In this document: in pieces, positions 7,182 through 12,660 of the stretch
How the letters are laid out: every line of letters begins with the position of its first letter
How positions within the stretch are numbered: the stretch's first letter is position 1
Assembly (NCBI GenBank): GCA_038317685.1
Contig: JBBQBQ010000089.1
Coordinates: 1 to 12,660 of the forward strand
Direction of reading: 5' to 3'
DNA length: 12,660 nucleotides
DNA from: JBBQBQ01 sp038317685
Lineage (GTDB): Bacteria > Desulfobacterota > Desulfuromonadia > Desulfuromonadales > DDH964
Made by a program: the position numbers and the translations under genes
The notes under the pieces: generated by a model
Databases searched by the model: none
What the model was told of the DNA's origin: nothing
What the model saw: only the letters and a program-made list of their open reading frames with translations

Positions 7182-7436
7182 ATGGCACACAAGAAAGCTG
7201 GCGGGAGTTCCCGCAACGGCCGCGACAGCGCCGGCAAGCGCCTTGGAGTCAAGCGCTTCGGCGGCCAGCCGGTAACCGCCGGTTCGATCCTGGTTCGGCA
7301 ACGCGGCACCACCTTCCACCCCGGGAACAATGTTGGCTGCGGCAAGGATTACACTCTCTTTGCCTTGGTCGACGGCGTTGTAAAATTCGAACGCAAGGAC
7401 AAGACCCGGCAGAAAATCAGCGTTTACCCGGCCTGA
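7182..7436 (+). CDS. rpmA: 50S ribosomal protein L27
   Basis: An 84-residue L27 starting MAHKKAGGSSRNGRDSAGKR, with the later signature HPGNNVGCGKDYTLFALVDG. The N-terminal tail of L27 reaches the peptidyl transferase centre. It begins directly with the mature AHKKAGGS sequence and lacks the cleavable N-terminal extension seen in Firmicutes. A full AGGAGG (7170-7175 region) precedes the ATG by about 7 bases. It is cotranscribed with rplU and followed by a strong hairpin terminator. Confidence 0.97.
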   Translation: MAHKKAGGSSRNGRDSAGKRLGVKRFGGQPVTAGSILVRQRGTTFHPGNNVGCGKDYTLFALVDGVVKFERKDKTRQKISVYPA

Positions 7437-7464
7437 GGGCGCGGGCAGAAGAAACGCGCAAAGG

Positions 7465-7500
7465 CCCGGGGTTCGCAAGGCGAACTCCGGGTTTTTCTTT
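7465..7500 (+). terminator. Strong intrinsic-type terminator between rpmA and obgE
   Basis: CCCGGGGTTCGC (7465-7476) pairs with GCGAACTCCGGG (7480-7491) over 12 positions (11 Watson-Crick plus one G-U), closing a three-base AAG loop. TTTTTCTTT (7492-7500) follows immediately. It lies 28 bases after the rpmA stop and ends 17 bases before the obgE ATG. It most probably ends, or at least reduces, the rplU-rpmA transcript. Because no promoter fits between it and obgE, some read-through is expected. Confidence 0.9.
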
Positions 7501-7517
7501 GATCGAGAGGCATTCCG

Positions 7518-8558
7518 ATGCGGTTCGTCGATGAAGTCAAGATTCACGCCAAGGCCGGAGACGGCGGCCGCGGTTGCGTTTCCTTCCGCCGGGAGAAGTT
7601 TGTCCCGATGGGGGGACCGGACGGCGGTGACGGAGGCGAGGGTGGAGATGTCTGGTTCATCGTCGACAGCGGGCTCAATACCCTCCTCGACTTCCGCTAC
7701 AATATCCACTACAAAGCCGGTCACGGCGGGCACGGCATGGGCAAGAACATGCACGGCAAAAACGGCGCGAACCTGGAGATCCGGGTTCCCCCCGGCACCC
7801 TGGTCTTCGACGCCGAGAGCGGTGAACTGCTGGCCGACCTGACCGGTGCCGACGAGCACCTGCGGCTCCTCAAGGGAGGCCGGGGCGGACAGGGGAATGC
7901 CCGTTTCACCACCAGCACCAACCGCGCGCCACGCTTCGCCCAGCCCGGCCTCCCCGGAGAGGAACGCACCCTGCGCCTGGAGCTCAAGCTCCTTGCCGAC
8001 GTCGGCCTCGTCGGTCTTCCCAATGCCGGCAAATCGACGCTGATCTCCGCCGTCTCGGCCGCCCGGCCGAAGATTGCCGACTATCCCTTCACAACCCTCA
8101 TCCCCAATCTCGGCGTCGTCGGCTACGGCAGCTACCGGAGCTTCGTCATGGCCGACATCCCCGGTCTTATCGCCGGCGCCAGCGAGGGGCATGGGCTGGG
8201 GACGAGGTTCCTGCGGCATATTGAGCGGACCGACCTGTTTCTGCACCTGGTCGACCTCTCCGGCATGCAGCAGGGCGATCCGCTGGAGAACTTCGCCGTC
8301 ATCAATCGGGAACTGGAGCACCACAATCCCGCGCTCCTCGACAAGCCGCAACTGGTGGTCTTCAGCAAATGCGACATCCCTGAGGCCCTGACCGCAGCGG
8401 CCGAACTGCGTCCCTGGTTCGAAGCACGGGGCTATCGCACCTTCGCCATCTCCGCTGTGTCCGGCTTCGGAATCCCCGAACTGATCGCCAAGGTCGGCGC
8501 CGAACTCGACCAAAAGCGCCACGGCAAAGAGACCCAGGAAGAGTTTAAGGCGCCTTGA
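7518..8558 (+). CDS. obgE: Obg family GTPase, 50S subunit assembly
   Basis: A 346-residue GTPase (also called cgtA) that binds the large ribosomal subunit precursor and is linked to stringent control. The glycine-rich Obg fold is at about 1-158 (MRFVDEVKIHAKAGDGGRGCVSF, then the run of Gly near GGPDGGDGGEGG). The G domain shows G1 GLPNAGKST (166-174), the G2 region YPFTTL, G3 DIPG (213-216), G4 SKCD (283-286; most family members have NKxD) and G5 ISAVSG. The tail after the G domain is short, so there is no extended acidic or OCT domain. GAGAGG (7505-7510) lies 7 bases upstream of the ATG. It follows the rpmA terminator closely and is succeeded by proB after 74 bases. Confidence 0.97.
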   Translation: MRFVDEVKIHAKAGDGGRGCVSFRREKFVPMGGPDGGDGGEGGDVWFIVDSGLNTLLDFRYNIHYKAGHGGHGMGKNMHGKNGANLEIRVPPGTLVFDAESGELLADLTGADEHLRLLKGGRGGQGNARFTTSTNRAPRFAQPGLPGEERTLRLELKLLADVGLVGLPNAGKSTLISAVSAARPKIADYPFTTLIPNLGVVGYGSYRSFVMADIPGLIAGASEGHGLGTRFLRHIERTDLFLHLVDLSGMQQGDPLENFAVINRELEHHNPALLDKPQLVVFSKCDIPEALTAAAELRPWFEARGYRTFAISAVSGFGIPELIAKVGAELDQKRHGKETQEEFKAP

Positions 8559-8583
8559 CACGAAACCCCGTCGAGGATAACCT
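8555..8583 (+). promoter_or_regulatory. Possible weak promoter ahead of proB
   Basis: An exact TTGACA (8555-8560) overlaps the obgE stop codon. Downstream, the best -10 candidates are GATAAC (8576-8581, 15-base spacing, four matches) and TAACCT (8578-8583, 17-base spacing, three matches). The -35 box is good but the -10 is poor, so this is only a candidate; proB may simply be read through from obgE. Confidence 0.25.
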
Positions 8584-8632
8584 TTTGGCCAGTTTTCCTT
8601 AAATTTCAGAAACTTCCGAGAAAGCAGCCAGG

Positions 8633-9754
8633 ATGCGCAAAAACCTTCTTGCCCATGTTCGCCGGGTCGTCATCAAGATCGGCAGCGGCGTCATTTCCAA
8701 CATCGACGGTCTCGATACCGCCATGCTTGACAGCATTGCCGGTGATGTGGAAGAGCTGACCCGCCGTGGCTTCGAGGTCATCATCGTCTCCTCCGGAGCT
8801 GTCGCTGCCGGCAAGGGAGCCCTCGGCATCATCGGCCGGCCAGCCACCATCCCTCTCAAGCAGGCGGCCGCCGCCATCGGGCAAAGCCGCTTGATGCACG
8901 CATTCAAGGAATCCTTCCGGCCGCGCGGTCACAACGTCGCCCAGGTGCTGCTGACCCGCGACGACCTTGCTAACCGACGACGCTATTTGAATGCCCGCAA
9001 CACCCTGATGACCCTCCTCGAATACCGGGTCATCCCGATTATCAACGAGAACGACACCGTCGTCGTCGATGAAATCCGCGTCGGCGACAACGACAATTTG
9101 TCGGCGATGGTCACCAATCTGGTGGAGGCTAACCTGCTGGTCATCCTCTCCGACGTCGATGGACTCTTTGATCGGGATCCAAACCGGCATCCCGACGCTC
9201 GATTGATCCCGCTGGTGGAACGGATCACTCCGGAGATCGAGGCGAACGCCGGCGACACCGGGAACGACCTCGGCACCGGCGGCATGGTGACCAAAGTCAA
9301 GGCCGCCAAACGTGCCAGTCTTTACGGGGTCGGCACCGCCATTGTCAACGGCCGAACGCCCCAGGTGCTGCTGCGCCTCTTCGACGGGGAGGAACTCGGC
9401 ACCTACTTCCTCCCCGCCCGGGACCGGATGGCGGCCAAGAAACACTGGATTGCCTTCACCAAGAAACCGCGCGGTAAACTCTTCCTCGACGAGGGCGCCA
9501 AGCGGGCCCTGGTCGACGGCGGCAAAAGCCTCCTTCCCTCGGGGGTCAAGGGAGTCGAGGGAGGCTTCGACCGTGGCGACGCGGTGCGCCTCTGCGATCT
9601 CTCCGGGCAGGACTTCGCCCAAGGGGTCATCAATTACTCCCTGGCTGAACTGTTGCGCATCATGGGCAAAAAAAGTTCGGAAATCGAGGCGATTTTAGGT
9701 TACAAGTATTTTGATGAAGTCATCCATCGCGACAACCTGGTCCTCAACCAATAG
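8633..9754 (+). CDS. proB: Glutamate 5-kinase
   Basis: A 373-residue enzyme that phosphorylates L-glutamate with ATP to gamma-glutamyl phosphate, the first step of proline synthesis and usually feedback-inhibited by proline. The amino acid kinase domain (about 1-260) shows VVIKIGSGV near the N-terminus, VSSGAVAAGKGALG, LLTRDDLANRRRYLNARNTL, IINENDTV, VGDNDNLSAMV, LSDVDGLFDRDP and GTGGMVTKVKAAKRA. A C-terminal PUA domain (about 275-365) makes it the full-length form, as in E. coli. The ATG at 8633 gives the expected N-terminus, but its Shine-Dalgarno is weak (only GAG or CCAGG-like bases upstream). It is followed after 47 bases by proA, whose product takes the unstable phosphate intermediate. 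Confidence 0.96.
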   Translation: MRKNLLAHVRRVVIKIGSGVISNIDGLDTAMLDSIAGDVEELTRRGFEVIIVSSGAVAAGKGALGIIGRPATIPLKQAAAAIGQSRLMHAFKESFRPRGHNVAQVLLTRDDLANRRRYLNARNTLMTLLEYRVIPIINENDTVVVDEIRVGDNDNLSAMVTNLVEANLLVILSDVDGLFDRDPNRHPDARLIPLVERITPEIEANAGDTGNDLGTGGMVTKVKAAKRASLYGVGTAIVNGRTPQVLLRLFDGEELGTYFLPARDRMAAKKHWIAFTKKPRGKLFLDEGAKRALVDGGKSLLPSGVKGVEGGFDRGDAVRLCDLSGQDFAQGVINYSLAELLRIMGKKSSEIEAILGYKYFDEVIHRDNLVLNQ

Positions 9755-9801
9755 GCCAGGCTGCGAAACGTTTGCGTCCCCGGAACTTTGAGGAGCTGCC
9801 G

Positions 9802-11058
<1,257 letters not shown>

Positions 11059-11129
11059 GCTAGGGAGATCGCCAGGAATCCGATAGAACCTTGCACCGAT
11101 TTCCCTCCCTCACTCCCCGGCAGGATTCC

Positions 11130-11783
11130 ATGCGTATCGGCATCTTCGGCGGCACTTTCGATCCGATCCACCTGGCGCATCTGCGTATCGCCGAGGAAGT
11201 GCGCGAGGCCTGCTCTCTCGATCGAGTCCTCTTCCTGCCGGCCGCCGCCCCACCCCACAAGGAACCGGGCTCGGCGCTCCCCTTTGCCCAACGCGTGGCG
11301 ATGGTCGAGGCGGCGACGGCCGACCACCCGGCCTTCGGCGTTTCCGACCTGGAAGGACGCAGACCGGGAAAGAACTATTCAGTCCACACCCTGGAAGAGC
11401 TGCACCGCGAACATCCCGGGGAGGCCTTCTCTTTCATTATCGGCATGGACTCCTTCAGGGACATTGCCACCTGGCACGATTACCGGCGACTCTTCACCCT
11501 GGCCAACATCGTCGTTGCAGCCCGTCCCGGCGTGCCCCGGGGCAAACCGCAAGAGCTGCTGCCGGTTGCCATCCGGGACCAGTTCTGTTATGATGTCGCC
11601 GCCCAGGCGTTGCGGCATCAGAGTGGCACCTCGCTGATTTTCCTGGAGGAAACCTACCTCGACATTTCCTCCACTCGCATCCGCGAACTGCTCGCGACAG
11701 GCCGCTCGATCCGCTATCTCGTCCCGCCCGCTGTGGGAGATTTCATTAACCTCCACGGCCTTTATCGGCCCCAGGAAAGGTAG
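11130..11783 (+). CDS. nadD: Nicotinate-nucleotide adenylyltransferase
   Basis: A 217-residue enzyme that transfers AMP from ATP to nicotinate mononucleotide, giving deamido-NAD in NAD synthesis. The nucleotidyltransferase signature GGTFDPIHLAHL is at residues 7-18, with the ATP-binding histidines H14 and H17. The second motif ISSTRIR is at 179-185, and GMDSFRDIATWHDY is the typical middle segment. The ATG at 11130 has AGGA close upstream (about 4 bases), and the fold begins at once (MRIGIFGGTFDP). An in-frame TTG at 11091 has no Shine-Dalgarno and adds an unrelated peptide. rsfS follows after 7 bases, so the two are probably translationally coupled; nadD-rsfS-rlmH is a common order. Confidence 0.96.
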   Translation: MRIGIFGGTFDPIHLAHLRIAEEVREACSLDRVLFLPAAAPPHKEPGSALPFAQRVAMVEAATADHPAFGVSDLEGRRPGKNYSVHTLEELHREHPGEAFSFIIGMDSFRDIATWHDYRRLFTLANIVVAARPGVPRGKPQELLPVAIRDQFCYDVAAQALRHQSGTSLIFLEETYLDISSTRIRELLATGRSIRYLVPPAVGDFINLHGLYRPQER

Positions 11784-11790
11784 TTCCCCC

Positions 11791-12162
11791 TTGCCGTCAA
11801 AACACCGCGCTCTCCTTTGTGCCGACTACGCCCTCGATAAAAAGGCTACCAACGTCCGCATCCTCGAGGTCAAGGGACTCTCATCCCTGACCGATTATCT
11901 GCTTATTGCCAGCGGGCGTTCCGACCGCCAGGTTCAAGCCATCGCCGAAAACGTCCGGCTGGGACTCAAGCGGGACCACACCACCCCGCCCCTGGCGGTG
12001 GAAGGGATGGCTGGGGGTCGCTGGATCCTTCTCGACTACGGGGACGTCATGGTCCATATCTTTCAGGAACCGGTACGGGAGTTCTATGACCTCGACGGCC
12101 TGTGGAGCGAGGCTCCGGAAATCCCGCTGCCCGCGGGATCGGCGGCAACGGTTACGATCTGA
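11791..12162 (+). CDS. rsfS: Ribosomal silencing factor RsfS (Iojap/DUF143 family), TTG start
   Basis: A 123-residue protein of the usual family length. It binds L14 on the 50S subunit and blocks subunit joining when nutrients are low. Family features are ALDKKATNVRILEVKGLSSLTDY, then IASGRSDRQVQAIAENV, GMAGGRWILLDYGDVMVHIF, and EPVREFYDLDGLWSEAP. The start codon is TTG: no ATG or GTG lies in frame between the nadD stop region and the conserved core, and AGGAAAGG (11773-11780) ends 10 bases upstream. This Shine-Dalgarno overlaps the end of nadD. The stop codon overlaps the rlmH start (TGATG). Confidence 0.93.
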   Translation: MPSKHRALLCADYALDKKATNVRILEVKGLSSLTDYLLIASGRSDRQVQAIAENVRLGLKRDHTTPPLAVEGMAGGRWILLDYGDVMVHIFQEPVREFYDLDGLWSEAPEIPLPAGSAATVTI

Positions 12163-12635
12163 TGCGGCTGGGCCTTTACTGCGTCGGTCGAATCTCGGAA
12201 AGCTGGCTGCGCACCGGAATCGATGATTATGCCGGACGAATCCGTCGCTACCTGCCCCTGGCGGAGCAGGAACTGAAGGAAGCCAGAAGCGGGGAGAAGC
12301 ATGATTCCCGGCGGATTCGTGAAGAGGAGGGGGCCCGGTTACTGGCTCGTCTTCCGGAAAAGGCCTTTGTGGCCGTTCTCGACGAGAACGGCCGCTCCTT
12401 CTCGTCGGAACAGCTGGCCGCCTTCCTCGGTCGCCATATGGTCGATGGTACAGGAGACCTGGCCCTGGTCATCGGCGGCGCCTACGGTTTGAGTGACGGG
12501 GTCAAAGAGCGGGCCAATCTGCTCCTCTCCCTTTCGCCCCTGACCCTGACCCACCAGCTGGCCCGGCTCCTGCTTCTCGAACAGCTTTACCGGGGCCTGA
12601 CGATTCTTCGAAATGAACCGTACCACAACCGCTGA
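12162..12635 (+). CDS. rlmH: 23S rRNA (pseudouridine1915-N3)-methyltransferase
   Basis: A 157-residue SPOUT-class methyltransferase (155 in E. coli) that uses S-adenosylmethionine to methylate pseudouridine 1915 in helix 69 of 23S rRNA on assembled ribosomes. The N-terminus is MRLGLYCVGRISESWL. Further on are VLDENGRSFSSEQLAAFL, the SAM-binding loop VIGGAYGLSDGV, the segment SLSPLTLTHQLARLLLLEQLYR and the C-terminal NEPYHNR, close to the invariant PYH(K/R) end of the family. The ATG at 12162 shares its A with the rsfS TGA, so translation is probably coupled. Upstream in-frame starts (12102) lie inside rsfS and are rejected. Confidence 0.96.
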   Translation: MRLGLYCVGRISESWLRTGIDDYAGRIRRYLPLAEQELKEARSGEKHDSRRIREEEGARLLARLPEKAFVAVLDENGRSFSSEQLAAFLGRHMVDGTGDLALVIGGAYGLSDGVKERANLLLSLSPLTLTHQLARLLLLEQLYRGLTILRNEPYHNR

Positions 12636-12656
12636 GCTTCGCGACAAGGAGCGTCC

Positions 12657-12660
12657 ATGA
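12657..12660 (+). CDS. Start codon of the next plus-strand gene, cut by the window edge
   Basis: AAGGAG (12646-12651) followed 5 bases later by ATG (12657-12659) looks like a well-formed translation start 21 bases after rlmH. Nothing of the product can be read. In Geobacter-type genomes the gene after rlmH is often the phosphoglycerate mutase gpmI, but that is an expectation from gene order only. Confidence 0.45.

Noticed and set aside
7360..7386. Possible promoter inside rpmA for obgE (TTGCCT, 15 bases, TAAAAT)
   Set aside because: The spacing is short and the -35 weak, and it lies upstream of the strong terminator hairpin, so it would not free obgE from that hairpin.

Overview
The window is an ordinary, densely packed chromosomal segment of a GC-rich Gram-negative bacterium. 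The gene order (fused radical SAM/DUF2344 gene, rng, rplU, rpmA, obgE, proB, proA, nadD, rsfS, rlmH) and the protein sequences fit a Desulfuromonadales/Geobacter-type organism (former Deltaproteobacteria). That placement is inference from gene order and general protein similarity, not from a search.

Left part, minus strand (1-2525). A gene start is cut by the left edge (61 down to 1). It is followed by an AT-rich spacer holding a strong hairpin. Beyond that lies a two-gene signalling operon: a hybrid sensor kinase (REC-GAF-HisKA-HATPase, start 2525) and, 16 bases downstream, a small response regulator with no DNA-binding domain (start 688). A 169-base divergent spacer separates this operon from the plus-strand genes.

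Centre and right, plus strand (2695-12660). First comes a conserved but functionally unassigned radical SAM protein fused to DUF2344. It is followed by RNase G, then by a good sigma-70-type promoter driving rplU (L21) and rpmA (L27). A strong intrinsic-type hairpin with a T tract separates rpmA from obgE. Then follow obgE, proB, proA, nadD, rsfS and rlmH, and the first codon of another gene at the right edge.

The right-hand genes share a theme of ribosome biogenesis and RNA processing: RNase G (rRNA maturation), L21 and L27 (50S proteins), ObgE (50S assembly GTPase), RsfS (50S silencing factor) and RlmH (23S pseudouridine methyltransferase). The first two steps of proline synthesis (proB, proA) and one NAD synthesis step (nadD) are interleaved. 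The fused radical SAM gene is the only member whose biochemical role is not established; its neighbours make an RNA- or translation-related role a reasonable guess.

I found no tRNA, rRNA, CRISPR array, insertion sequence, phage gene, long repeat or riboswitch. I do not see a new multi-gene system here. The points most worth a second look are the radical SAM/DUF2344 fusion with its extra four-cysteine cluster, and the strong terminator-like hairpin that sits within the obgE leader with no room for a promoter after it.
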